DNA from: Mycobacteroides sp. CBMA 271
GTDB taxonomy: Bacteria; Actinomycetota; Actinomycetes; Mycobacteriales; Mycobacteriaceae
Length of the DNA stretch: 64,000 nt
NCBI RefSeq assembly: GCF_009729205.1
Contig: NZ_VTHB01000003.1
Location: 62,001-126,000 of the forward strand
Direction: 5' to 3'
Shown here: positions 8,540-16,407 of the stretch, piece after piece
How positions within the stretch are numbered: the first letter of the stretch is position 1
Layout of the letters: each line of letters begins with the position of its first letter
Made by a program: the position numbers and the translations under genes
Notes under the pieces: generated by a model
The model's database searches: none
Seen by the model: only the letters and a program-made list of their open reading frames with translations
Told to the model about the DNA's origin: nothing

Positions 8540-8873
8540 CGTGCGGGAATGGCATGTTTCCGCTGGACCGTAGCCGCCTCACGCGCGAGTGGTTCGATTC
8601 GGGCCGTGCGGTCTACGCGGTAACCGGTCCCGACGCGGATGCCTTTGAGGGCACCCTGGAATTGGGCTATCCCTGGTCACTGGGTGCGGACATCCAAGAG
8701 CCGGCAACCTTCTCGGTCGCGGTGGCCGGCGCCAGGGGGCCGTTGCTGTGGCCAATGCCCACGGCACGGTGACCGGGGGTGGCTGGCGGTGTGTCTTGCG
8801 TCCGTTCGCGCGATTGATAAGTAGCGCGGGCGACGGCGTGACCACCTGTGGCGAGCCCTGGGATATGCGTTAG
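8540..8873 (+). pseudogene. decayed third MspA-family porin
   Basis: Similarity to the two intact porins begins at about 8540 (codons matching GVFPLDRNRLTREWF) with no signal peptide or N-terminal strand. A run of about 70 residues is missing: PWSLGAD joins directly to IQEPATFSVA. The frame then shifts after GARG, so FARLISSAGDGVTTCGEPWDM is in another phase, ending at TAG 8873. A second small frame change lies near TGGGW. Loss of the 5' end, an internal deletion and frameshifts show this is a dead copy, left by tandem duplication. Confidence 0.85.
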
Positions 8874-9082
8874 TCGCCATTACTCAATAGGCGCGATCTG
8901 GTAGCAGACTGCACCGCAGCCGAACCTATCTATCGCTTGATCGAGTTAGCCTCCTGGAAACATACAGGAAACTCACAGGGACGATTCGGCCGTTACGTTA
9001 GGCCAGCCTGAGCAACAATGTGGTTCTGGCGAAGTCGGCTTTTGCCCTGGCGCGCACCCGCCACGACGATTGAGGGAACTAA

Positions 9083-9754
9083 ATGACATCAGTTGGCATC
9101 CGGCAGGTCGCGCACAGCACCCTCATGCGCTTGATCCTGGTCCTCGCCACCGTGGCGGGACTGTCGGTAATGGGGATGGGCACCGCGACTGCGGGTTTGG
9201 ACGATGAGCTGACCCTGGTCGACGGCAAGGGCCGGACGTTGCGTGTCCAGCAGTGGGACACCTTCTTGAATGGTGTGTTCCCGCTGGACCGCAACCGCCT
9301 CACCCGTGAGTGGTTCCATTCGGGCCGCGCTGTGTATGAGGTGACGGGTGCTGGTTCGGATGCCTTCGAGGGCACCCTGGAGCTGGGTTACCAGGTGGGT
9401 TACCCCTGGTCGTTGGGCGTGGGTCTGAACTTCAACTACACGACCCCCAACGTCTCCGTCCTCTACGGCATTCCTAACGTCTTCCAGGGTTCGCCGGAGG
9501 CCTCGTACATTCAGACCACCAACCTGCTGCCGAGCGCCGGCATCAACGTTGACCTGGGCAACGGCCCGGGCATCCAAGAGGTCGCGACGTTCTCGGTCGC
9601 CATTGCCGGTGCCAAGGGGGCAGTTGCGGTGAGCAATGCCCACGGCACCGTGACCGGTGCCGCGGGCGGCGTGCTGCTGCGGCCCTTCGCGCGGCTGATC
9701 AGCTCCGCCGGTGACAGCGTCACCACTTATGGCGAAACCTGGGACATGAAGTAA
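9083..9754 (+). CDS. MspA-family porin (second copy)
   Basis: 223 residues with an N-terminal signal sequence ending near TATAGLDD. The mature part carries all MspA landmarks (QQWDTFLNGVFPLDRNRLTREWF, YPWSLGVGLNFNYTTPN, AGGVLLRPFARLISSAGDSVTTYGETWDM). It would assemble an octameric mycomembrane channel. It differs from the first copy mainly in the signal peptide and a few surface positions. The constriction loop is VSVLYGIPNVFQGSPEAS, again without the MspA Asp pair. It ends 25 bp from the convergent mscL stop. Confidence 0.93.
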   Translation: MTSVGIRQVAHSTLMRLILVLATVAGLSVMGMGTATAGLDDELTLVDGKGRTLRVQQWDTFLNGVFPLDRNRLTREWFHSGRAVYEVTGAGSDAFEGTLELGYQVGYPWSLGVGLNFNYTTPNVSVLYGIPNVFQGSPEASYIQTTNLLPSAGINVDLGNGPGIQEVATFSVAIAGAKGAVAVSNAHGTVTGAAGGVLLRPFARLISSAGDSVTTYGETWDMK

Positions 9755-9779
9755 TCGGCCGCAGGGCGAGCAGAAGGAG

Positions 9780-10181
9780 CTAGGACGCCTTCCTCTGCTC
9801 GGCCAGCAGGTCGCGGATCTCGACCAGCAGTTCTGCCTCGGTCGCTGCCGCCGCATCCTCGCCAGAGGTTGACAGGCGGTCCTTGAGTGCCTTGTACGGC
9901 AGGACGATGAGGAAGTAGACGACCGCCGCGGTGATGACGAAGCTGATGGCCGCACTCAACAGGGCATCGAACTGCAGGAACTGTTCGGGGTTCCCACCCA
10001 GGCTGACCTGCAGCACACCGTGCTTCTGGTCCCCGCTCGCACCTACTCGGCTCAGCAATGGCTGGATGATCGCGTCGTTGAATGACTTGACGATTGCCGT
10101 GAACGCGCCACCGACGACCACCGCGACCGCGAGGTCAATGACGTTGCCGCGCAGCAGAAAATCTCTGAATCCCTTGAGCAT
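9780..10181 (-). CDS. mscL: large-conductance mechanosensitive channel
   Basis: 133 residues. The N-terminal amphipathic helix and first transmembrane helix (MLKGFRDFLLRGNVIDLAVAVVVGGAFTAIV) are diagnostic of MscL, followed by a periplasmic loop, a second transmembrane helix (AISFVITAAVVYFLIVLPYKAL) and a cytoplasmic helical bundle ending LLVEIRDLLAEQRKAS. The pentameric channel opens under membrane tension to release solutes in osmotic downshock. It converges with the second porin and is followed upstream by the SAF-domain gene with a 9-bp gap. Confidence 0.95.
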   Translation of the reverse strand: MLKGFRDFLLRGNVIDLAVAVVVGGAFTAIVKSFNDAIIQPLLSRVGASGDQKHGVLQVSLGGNPEQFLQFDALLSAAISFVITAAVVYFLIVLPYKALKDRLSTSGEDAAAATEAELLVEIRDLLAEQRKAS

Positions 10182-10190
10182 GGTCTGACC

Positions 10191-10874
10191 TTAACGGAAG
10201 GTCAGCGTTACCGCCTGCACTAACGCGATTGCGGCAACGCGGTTAGCCTGCTGCGGCGGCAGCGCGACCATGACGACGCGCTCGGATCCGATGCCCTTGG
10301 TAGCGGGCTTCGGTGACACCAGCACGACCACCGCGCCGGTGGCCAGCACCGTGGGCTCCGGGGGAGCGTCGCTCGTCCGGCCCGATCCGGCGGCGTCTCC
10401 ACCGGCCACGGTGAGGATGTCGACGACATCTCCGGTCCTGATCATGTCGAGGGTGGCGGCATCGGCCAGGGGCACCGGGACGATGCGGGCATCGTTGCCC
10501 GCGGCCGACTCGGCCAATCGCGGGCCCAGTACTCGCAGATCGGTCAGTACTTCCCCGCGTCGAACCGGCCCGGCTAGCGTTGCGCCCACAACGGTCCTGG
10601 TATCAGTGCTGACCCCGTCGGGAAGGATTGTTGCGGAACGTTTTTCGACTCTGACGTCTTCGCTGGCCAGGATTATGCCTGGTGGCAGATCGCGGGCGGC
10701 GACCACCACATCGGAGCGATCGTTGGCCGGATCGGGTCGGAAGGCCAGTACGGCCGCGAAGAGGACCAGGGTCGCCGCGATGATTCTGCGAGCCAGCGCT
10801 GTCCGTGCCCAGTCGGGTCGACATGCCGCCGATACGCGCTGAAAAACGGTGGGATCAAGAGGCGATGGGGCCAT
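10191..10874 (-). CDS. SAF-domain membrane protein (CpaB/FlgA-like)
   Basis: 227 residues: one membrane helix near residues 27-45 (ARRIIAATLVLFAAVLAF), then a SAF domain (VVVAARDLPPGIILASEDV, VVGATLAGPVRRGEVLTDLRV) and a C-terminal region with IVPVPLADAATLDMIRTGDVVDIL typical of the CpaB/RcpC pilus-assembly family. No pilus genes are nearby, so a pilus role is not supported here. It probably forms a unit with mscL downstream and lies next to ruc, as the related hypothetical gene does in M. tuberculosis. Confidence 0.75.
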   Translation of the reverse strand: MAPSPLDPTVFQRVSAACRPDWARTALARRIIAATLVLFAAVLAFRPDPANDRSDVVVAARDLPPGIILASEDVRVEKRSATILPDGVSTDTRTVVGATLAGPVRRGEVLTDLRVLGPRLAESAAGNDARIVPVPLADAATLDMIRTGDVVDILTVAGGDAAGSGRTSDAPPEPTVLATGAVVVLVSPKPATKGIGSERVVMVALPPQQANRVAAIALVQAVTLTFR

Positions 10875-10938
10875 GCCCTCACGCTAGGGCCGCGCCCGCC
10901 GCGTAGTCAGTACCCAGTTGGCCGCTGTGGATAACTCG

Positions 10939-11268
10939 TCAGCCGGCGGCAGCGGAAGCGGTGGCGGTGGAGGCCGACGACGAGCTCGAGGTCGAGGAGC
11001 TAGAACTGCTCGAGCTCGACGACTCCGAAGTCGAGGACTTGGATTCAGTCTTGGTGCCGGAATCGCTCTTGGCGGCGGCGTCCACGCTGCCTGAGCGGCT
11101 GTCGGTGCGGTAGAAGCCGCTGCCCTTAAACACGATGCCCACAGAGTTGAACAGCTTGCGCAGCTTGCCCGAGCACTTTTGGCACACGGTCAACGCGTCG
11201 TCAGTGAACGCCTGCACGATGTCGAACTTATCGCCACAGTCGGCACACGCATAGGAATAGGTGGGCAT
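10939..11268 (-). CDS. ruc: FmdB-type zinc-ribbon chaperone Ruc
   Basis: 109 residues from the ATG at 11268 (MPTYSYACADCGDKF). Two CxxC pairs (CADC, CQKC) form the FmdB-type zinc ribbon in the first 50 residues. The C-terminal half is disordered, with a long serine-rich run ending in an Ala/Thr tail. The M. tuberculosis orthologue Rv0991c (Ruc) is a redox-regulated chaperone whose cysteines oxidise to activate it. A perfect CIRCE operator 37 bp upstream implies control by HrcA and heat induction. A further upstream ATG in the same frame (at 11295) lacks family support. Confidence 0.9.
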   Translation of the reverse strand: MPTYSYACADCGDKFDIVQAFTDDALTVCQKCSGKLRKLFNSVGIVFKGSGFYRTDSRSGSVDAAAKSDSGTKTESKSSTSESSSSSSSSSSTSSSSSASTATASAAAG

Positions 11269-11304
11269 GGGGGTCCTCCGGAACTGGCAAGCCATGAAAC
11301 GCCA

Positions 11305-11331
11305 CTAGCACTCTACCTTTTGGAGTGCTAG
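11305..11331. promoter_or_regulatory. CIRCE operator (HrcA box)
   Basis: CTAGCACTC-N9-GAGTGCTAG, perfect inverted arms with the canonical 9-bp spacer; it differs from the CIRCE consensus (TTAGCACTC-N9-GAGTGCTAA) only at the outermost bases. It lies between the 5-formyltetrahydrofolate cyclo-ligase stop and ruc, so it controls ruc. Confidence 0.92.
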
Positions 11332-11356
11332 GTCTGCCACTGGGTGACCTGGGGAT

Positions 11357-11899
11357 TCAGCCGAGTGTGACCAATCCGTCGGCGGTCACGGCATGTGTCA
11401 CTGGCACATCATGAGCACCGGCGGGCACCTTCTGGAGGATCTCGCCGAGATACAGCGGCGCGATCAGGTGCACCGACGGCGCTGCGAACCCCAGTGATCT
11501 GTCGTAGAACCCGGCCCCGCGGCCCAGCCGATTACCCCGATGGTCCGCCGCGAGCGCCGGAATCAACACCAGCTCGGCTTCGCCCAGGGTGGCCCGGCCG
11601 AACACCGGAGGCGCCGGCTCCCGCAGGCCGAACGGGGCATCGACCAGCTCCCCCGGACGGTATTGACCCCAGGTCAGCGCGGTGGGCGTGCCCGTGTCGT
11701 CGTTGCGTGCAATCGGCAGCAACACCCGCACGCCGCGGGTGACGAGGGCATCGAGCATTTCCACCGATCCGGGCTCGGATCCCACCGGGAGGTAGGCGGC
11801 GATCACCGACAGTCCGGAGGTCGCCGCCAGGACATGCGCGGTGATCGCGTCATTCTGTTCTTCGCGCTCGGCACGTGACATCGCCCGTCGTGCCTGCAC
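11357..11899 (-). CDS. 5-formyltetrahydrofolate cyclo-ligase
   Basis: About 180 residues from GTG 11899. It carries the family blocks AAYLPVGSEPGS, LLPIARNDDTG and the signature LIPALAADHRGNRLGRGAGFYDRSL. The enzyme converts 5-formyl-THF to 5,10-methenyl-THF using ATP. The start is uncertain: the same frame runs upstream as IKQVLRQQIVQARRAMS, which fits the usual N-terminal helix of the family, yet no ATG, GTG or TTG occurs between the in-frame TAG near 12017 and GTG 11899. An ATC/ATT start, or a shortened N-terminus, is possible. It is divergent from galU and corresponds to Rv0992c. Confidence 0.88.
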   Translation of the reverse strand: MQARRAMSRAEREEQNDAITAHVLAATSGLSVIAAYLPVGSEPGSVEMLDALVTRGVRVLLPIARNDDTGTPTALTWGQYRPGELVDAPFGLREPAPPVFGRATLGEAELVLIPALAADHRGNRLGRGAGFYDRSLGFAAPSVHLIAPLYLGEILQKVPAGAHDVPVTHAVTADGLVTLG

Positions 11900-12015
11900 A
11901 ATCTGTTGCCGCAGGACCTGTTTGATGTTCTGTGTTGTGCTTTGCGGAGTGCTGATTCCGTGACGGTACCGCCTTATCCGCGCAATTCCGTGGTCAGTGG
12001 TTAGGGTGAGTGGCT

Positions 12016-12984
12016 ATGACAGACCCGGACGTTCTTCGCGCAAGCGGCTCATCAGCCCCTGACGTGTTGATCCCACGCACCGCCGTGGTGCCCGCCGCGG
12101 GCCTGGGCACGCGGTTCCTCCCGGCCACCAAGACGGTGCCCAAAGAACTGCTTCCCGTGGTCGACACCCCAGGCATCGAGCTGGTCGCAGAAGAGGCCGC
12201 CGAGGCAGGCGCCGAGCGCCTGGTGATCGTCACCTCCGAAGGCAAGGACGGCGTCGTCGCGCATTTCGTTGAGGACCTGGTGCTGGAGGGCACGCTCGAA
12301 GACCGCGGGAAGCACGCGATGCTCGAGAAGGTGCGACGAGCGCCCGGGCTCATCAAGGTGCAATCGGTGGTGCAGGCCGAGCCGCTTGGCCTCGGACATG
12401 CCGTCGGCTGTGTCGAGCCGGTGCTCGATGACGACGAAGACGCCATCGCCGTGCTGCTGCCCGATGATCTGGTGTGGCCCCGGGGAGTGTTGGAGACCAT
12501 GGCCAAGGTTCGGGCCAAGCGCGGCGGCTCGGTGCTCTGCGCCATCGAAGTCAAGCCCGAGGAGATCAGTTCCTACGGAGCCTTTGACGTCGAGATCGTG
12601 CCGGACGCCGCCAATCCAAATGTATTGCGCGTCAAGGGGATGGTGGAGAAGCCCAAGACCGAGGACGCGCCGTCGAATTATGCGGCTGCGGGACGCTACC
12701 TGCTGGACCGGGTGATCTTCGATGCGCTCAAGCGGACCCCACGCGGCGCTGGTGGCGAGATACAGCTCACCGATGCAATCGCGCTGCTGATCGATGAGGG
12801 GCACCCGGTGCACGTGGTCGTGCATCGCGGATCCCGACACGACCTGGGAAATCCCGGCGGCTATCTCAAGGCTGCTGTTGACTTTGCGTTGGACCGTGAC
12901 GACTACGGTCCAGGCTTGCGGCAGTGGCTGGTCGAGCGGCTCGGTCTGGAGCCGGTCACGCTGCCGGATCCGGAGTCGGCGTAA
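12016..12984 (+). CDS. galU: UTP-glucose-1-phosphate uridylyltransferase
   Basis: Makes UDP-glucose from UTP and glucose-1-phosphate for envelope and storage polysaccharides. About 322 residues; the nucleotide-binding loop VVPAAGLGTRFLPATKTVPKEL, the VEKP motif (GMVEKPKTED) and GEIQLTDAIALL are all present. A GTG two codons upstream (12010) is the alternative start. Residues about 7-12 (LRASGS) come from a dispersed repeat at 12031-12054 and are not expected in GalU, which normally begins only a few residues before the TAVVPAAG strand. It is the first gene of the galU-glp-rimJ unit (Rv0993-Rv0995). Confidence 0.94.
   Translation: MTDPDVLRASGSSAPDVLIPRTAVVPAAGLGTRFLPATKTVPKELLPVVDTPGIELVAEEAAEAGAERLVIVTSEGKDGVVAHFVEDLVLEGTLEDRGKHAMLEKVRRAPGLIKVQSVVQAEPLGLGHAVGCVEPVLDDDEDAIAVLLPDDLVWPRGVLETMAKVRAKRGGSVLCAIEVKPEEISSYGAFDVEIVPDAANPNVLRVKGMVEKPKTEDAPSNYAAAGRYLLDRVIFDALKRTPRGAGGEIQLTDAIALLIDEGHPVHVVVHRGSRHDLGNPGGYLKAAVDFALDRDDYGPGLRQWLVERLGLEPVTLPDPESA
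12031..12054 (-). repeat. dispersed 24-bp boundary repeat, copy 1 (in galU)
   Basis: Reverse complement contains the core GATGAGCCGCTTGCGCGAAG exactly; about 22 of 24 bases match the copy at 14302-14325. Here it is read through as LRASGSS near the GalU N-terminus. Confidence 0.75.
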
Positions 12985-12996
12985 AGAAAGGGACCA

Positions 12997-14307
12997 GTGC
13001 GTTCGGTCGAGGAGCAGCAGGCCAAAGTCACGGCGGCTGCGGTTGCGCCGCGCCCGGTTCGGGTGGCGATCGCCGAAGCCCAGGGTTTGTTGTGCGCCGA
13101 GGAAGTGGTGACGGTTCGGCCGCTGCCCGGGTTTGATCAGGCCGCCATCGACGGATACGCCGTGCGCAGCGTCGACGTGCAGGCCGCCGGCGGCGTGGTG
13201 CGCGTGATCAGTCCCGGTGAAGGTGGCGGCCCGGGCGAAGAGGACGAGGACGAGGAACCGAGCGGCGAGATCGGGACGGTTGAGCTGCCCGTCGTCGGCA
13301 CCGTTCGGGTGGGGGAGCGCACGCCCACCCGGCTACAGCCGCGTCAGGCGGTACGGGTGCAGACCGGCGCGCCCATGCCGACCTTGGCGGACGCGGTGCT
13401 GCCGCTGCGCTGGTCCGAGGGCGGGGAGTCGCGAGTCAAGGTGCTGCGCGCGGTGCGCTCGGGTGATTACGTGCGCCGCACCGGAGATGACGTGCAACCC
13501 GGAGATGTGGCCGTGCGAGCCGGCACCATCATCGGCGCCGCTCAGGTGGGGCTGCTGGCGGCGGTGGGTCGCGACCGGGTCTTGGTACATCCGCGTCCGC
13601 GGCTGTCGGTGATCAGCGTCGGCGGCGAGCTTGTCGATGTCGATCGCACTCCGGGCAACGGCCAGGTGTACGACGTGAATTCGTATGCGCTGGCGGCCGC
13701 GGCGCGCGACGCCGGTGCCGACGTGAACCGTGTGGGCATCGTCGGTGCGGAGCCTGCCGCGTTCCGCGAGGTGGTCGAGGGTCAGCTGAACCGGGCCGAG
13801 GTGGTCGTCATCTCCGGTGCGGTGGGTGGTGCCGCCGCCGAAGGGATTCGCGAGGCACTTTCGGCGCTGGGCGACATGGAGGTTGGGCGCATCGCGATGC
13901 ATCCGGGTTCGGTGCAGGGCTTCGGTCAGTTGGGCCGCGACGCGGTGCCGACCTTCCTGCTGCCCGCGAACCCGGTCGGTGCGCTGGTGGTCTTCGAGGT
14001 GATGGTGCGACCGTTGATTCGACTGGCGCTGGGGCGTCGGCAGGCGCAACGTCGAATTGTGCAAGCGCGCACCATGTCTCCCATTGCTTCCATCGCGGGA
14101 CGCAAAGGGTTCCTGCGTGGTCAGCTGATGCGCGACCAGGACACCGGCGAGTATTTGGTGCAGGTTTTAGGCGGCGCAGCTGGGTCTTCATCGCATCTGC
14201 TCGCGACACTCGCAGAGGCGAACTGTCTGGTGATCGTGCCTGCAGAGGTTGAGCAGGTTCGGACCGGGGAGATCGTCGAGGTCGCGTTCCTGGCCCAGCG
14301 CGGATGA
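12997..14307 (+). CDS. glp: gephyrin-like molybdotransferase Glp (MoeA family)
   Basis: 436 residues with the MoeA architecture: PGFDQAAIDGYAVRS near residue 45, an inserted acidic stretch (EEDEDEE, about 80-88), QTGAPMPTLADAVLP, the MoCF domain near 190-340 (SVISVGGELVD, VISGAVGGAAAEGI, LLPANPVGALVVFEV) and a C-terminal domain. Paralogues in this galU-rimJ-glpR neighbourhood are the Glp proteins of Corynebacteriales that bind FtsZ and the receptor GlpR in cell division. VVISGAVGGAAAEGI replaces the usual catalytic GGVSxGxxD motif of MoeA, supporting a non-enzymatic role. It starts at GTG 12 bp after galU. Its TGA stop lies inside the dispersed repeat. Confidence 0.88.
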   Translation: MRSVEEQQAKVTAAAVAPRPVRVAIAEAQGLLCAEEVVTVRPLPGFDQAAIDGYAVRSVDVQAAGGVVRVISPGEGGGPGEEDEDEEPSGEIGTVELPVVGTVRVGERTPTRLQPRQAVRVQTGAPMPTLADAVLPLRWSEGGESRVKVLRAVRSGDYVRRTGDDVQPGDVAVRAGTIIGAAQVGLLAAVGRDRVLVHPRPRLSVISVGGELVDVDRTPGNGQVYDVNSYALAAAARDAGADVNRVGIVGAEPAAFREVVEGQLNRAEVVVISGAVGGAAAEGIREALSALGDMEVGRIAMHPGSVQGFGQLGRDAVPTFLLPANPVGALVVFEVMVRPLIRLALGRRQAQRRIVQARTMSPIASIAGRKGFLRGQLMRDQDTGEYLVQVLGGAAGSSSHLLATLAEANCLVIVPAEVEQVRTGEIVEVAFLAQRG

Positions 14308-14325
14308 GCCGCTTGCGCGAAGACC
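14302..14325 (+). repeat. dispersed 24-bp boundary repeat, copy 2 (glp stop codon)
   Basis: Contains the core GATGAGCCGCTTGCGCGAAG in forward orientation, preceded by G and followed by ACC. The TGA at bases 4-6 of the repeat is the glp stop. It ends 10 bp before the rimJ-like start. Confidence 0.8.
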
Positions 14326-14335
14326 AGGAGTACGG

Positions 14336-14989
14336 ATGAGCGTCTGGCGTCAGGAGAGCGCGCATCCCGGTTGGCCGATGTCGCTCGGGAAGCTGCGTGT
14401 GCCCGCGGGGGTGGTGACGGTACGGCCCATCCGGTTGCGTGACGGGATGACGTGGAGCCGGGCGCGGCTGGCTGACCAGTCACATCTGCAACCGTGGGAG
14501 CCGTCCTCGGAGGTCGACTGGATGGCACGGCACGGTGTGTCGTCGTGGCCGGCCTTGTGCTCGGGTCTGCGGGCCGAGGCGCGCAAGGGCCGGATGATTC
14601 CGTGCGCCATCGAACTCAACGGGCATTTCGTTGGACAGCTGACGATCGGCAACATCGCACATGGCGCGCTGCGCTCGGCGTGGATCGGGTACTGGGTCGT
14701 CAGTACGGTGACCCGGCAGGGGGTGGCCACCGCGGCGCTCGCGCTGGGGCTGGACCACTGTTTCGGGCCCGTCACCCTGCACCGGGTCGAGGCGACGGTG
14801 CGGCCGGAGAACGGAGCCAGCCGCGCGGTACTCGCCAAGGTCGGGTTCCGTGAGGAGGGCCTGCTCAAGCGGTACCTCGACGTTGACGGCGCCTGGCGTG
14901 ATCACCTGCTGGTGGCGATGACGGTCGAAGAGGTGCGTGGTTCGGTGGCCGCGATGTTGGTGCGTTCCGGCAACGCCAGCTGGGCCTAG
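14336..14989 (+). CDS. rimJ: GNAT N-acetyltransferase, RimJ/RimL type
   Basis: About 217 residues starting MSVWRQESAHPGWPMS. The GNAT core is visible: VTVRPIRLRDGMTWSRARLAD (strand 1 and helix 1), IGYWVVSTVTRQGVATAALALGLDHCF (acetyl-CoA loop, with R-x-x-G-V-A in place of the usual Q-x-x-G-x-G/A) and ASRAVLAKVGFREEGLLKRYL. RimJ/RimL enzymes acetylate protein N-termini. It sits between glp and glpR as in Rv0994-Rv0996. A same-frame extension upstream to 14249 runs through the glp end and the repeat and is not used. Confidence 0.88.
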   Translation: MSVWRQESAHPGWPMSLGKLRVPAGVVTVRPIRLRDGMTWSRARLADQSHLQPWEPSSEVDWMARHGVSSWPALCSGLRAEARKGRMIPCAIELNGHFVGQLTIGNIAHGALRSAWIGYWVVSTVTRQGVATAALALGLDHCFGPVTLHRVEATVRPENGASRAVLAKVGFREEGLLKRYLDVDGAWRDHLLVAMTVEEVRGSVAAMLVRSGNASWA

Positions 14990-15252
14990 CTTCCTCGTGC
15001 GCCGAGCCGCCCGTTCACGGGGGGAATCGGCCCAAAAACCTGGCCAGGTGGCGCCTCAGCGGCGGGATTCCGAGATATTACTGAGACTGGTGTGACTATT
15101 GGGGCCTGTGATGCTTGCCCCTGTAGAATTACAGGTGTGTAATTGGTATCGGCGCGCCTCGTAACGTGCGCAGATCGCCAACCTAGCCTTGACCTGAGGC
15201 TTAGTCCCTGAGGCACTAGGGATAGCGCGCACACAGAAAGGAGCAGGCCGAC

Positions 15253-16263
15253 ATGCCGAGCATCCCCCAATCGGTGTTGTGGATCGGACTGGTCGTGCTG
15301 TGGCTGTTCGTCCTGGTGCCGATGCTGATCAACAAGCGTGACGTGGTCAAACGCACCAGTGACGTCGCCCTGGCGACGCGGGTTCTCAACGGGAAGGCAG
15401 CCAAGCTGCTGCGCCGTACCGGACCCGCCGCCGGCCACCGCAGCGACCCGGACTTCCGTCGTGAAGACATCGACGGCCTTGAAGACGACCTGGACGACGA
15501 AGCCGCGACCGGTGTGATCTCGAGTGCGCCCACCGAGGACGACGAAGACGCCGCGCGGGCCGTGAAGGCCATGGCCGTTCGCAAGGCCGGGGCCGTTCGG
15601 GCCGAATCGGTGCTGGGCGACGAGCCCGTCGACGTCGATATTGTCGACGAGAATGCGACCGCACTGCCCGCTGGCGACGCCGCCCTTTCCGACGAACTCG
15701 AAGACCTGGAGGAGGCGCCCGTCGCCGAAACCGATTCGGGCACCTACGAATACATCGACGACACGTCAGGTCTTACCCTTCCCGCCGAGCCGTCTCGGGA
15801 GCGCCATCAGGCGCCTCCGGTGTACTCCTCGTCGCGGCGTCGCCGGTTCGACCCGGAGACCATGGCCAGGGAGAACGCGCGCAAGTTCGTTTTCCGCAAG
15901 CGGGTGCTGATGGGCCTGGTGGCGGCGATGGTCGTCGCCGGTGTGGTCGCCGCGACCGCGTCCACCACCTTCTGGTGGGCCTGCGGTGCGCTTGGTGTGG
16001 TCGCCGTGATGTACCTGGGCTACCTGCGCCGTCAGACGCGCATCGAGGAGCAGCTTCGGCGTCGTCGCGCCGCGCGCTACCAGCGGTCGCGTGTGGTGGG
16101 CGTGGAGAACGTGGCGGACCGTGAGCTGGATGTGGTGCCGCAGCGTCTGCGCCGGCCCGGTGCGGCCGTCCTCGAAATCGATGACGAGGACCCGGTTTTC
16201 GAGCATCTGGACTACTACGACGAGCCGCGGCAGTACCGCATGCCGCACGCGGTCGGTCAGTAG
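15253..16263 (+). CDS. glpR: gephyrin-like molybdotransferase receptor GlpR
   Basis: 336 residues. An N-terminal membrane helix (SVLWIGLVVLWLFVLVPMLI) is followed by a long acidic, disordered cytoplasmic region, then two adjacent helices near residues 215-260 (VLMGLVAAMVVAGVVA, FWWACGALGVVAVMYLGYL) and a basic stretch leading to a C-terminal acidic tail. In Corynebacteriales this gene, three downstream of galU, encodes the membrane receptor of the FtsZ-binding Glp protein in cell division and polar growth. The 263-bp gap after the rimJ-like gene suggests its own promoter. It is followed 49 bp later by tRNA-Ala. Confidence 0.82.
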   Translation: MPSIPQSVLWIGLVVLWLFVLVPMLINKRDVVKRTSDVALATRVLNGKAAKLLRRTGPAAGHRSDPDFRREDIDGLEDDLDDEAATGVISSAPTEDDEDAARAVKAMAVRKAGAVRAESVLGDEPVDVDIVDENATALPAGDAALSDELEDLEEAPVAETDSGTYEYIDDTSGLTLPAEPSRERHQAPPVYSSSRRRRFDPETMARENARKFVFRKRVLMGLVAAMVVAGVVAATASTTFWWACGALGVVAVMYLGYLRRQTRIEEQLRRRRAARYQRSRVVGVENVADRELDVVPQRLRRPGAAVLEIDDEDPVFEHLDYYDEPRQYRMPHAVGQ

Positions 16264-16312
16264 TTATCCAATTCGGTCTGACGCGGGCCGGCTGGTAAGG
16301 TCTTAGCGTCTT

Positions 16313-16388
16313 GGGGCTATAGCGCAGTTGGTAGCGCGTCTCGTTCGCATCGAGAAGGTCGGGAGTTCGATTCTCCCTAGCTCCACCA
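16313..16388 (+). tRNA. tRNA-Ala (CGC)
   Basis: A full cloverleaf: acceptor GGGGCTA/TAGCTCC with the G3:U70 alanine identity pair, D-arm GCGC-AGTTGGTA-GCGC, anticodon stem TCTCG/CGAGA with loop TTCGCAT (anticodon CGC), and T-arm GGGAG-TTCGATT-CTCCC. The 3' CCA is encoded (16386-16388). Confidence 0.96.
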
Positions 16389-16407
16389 CCAGGCTGTAGG
16401 GGCGTTG

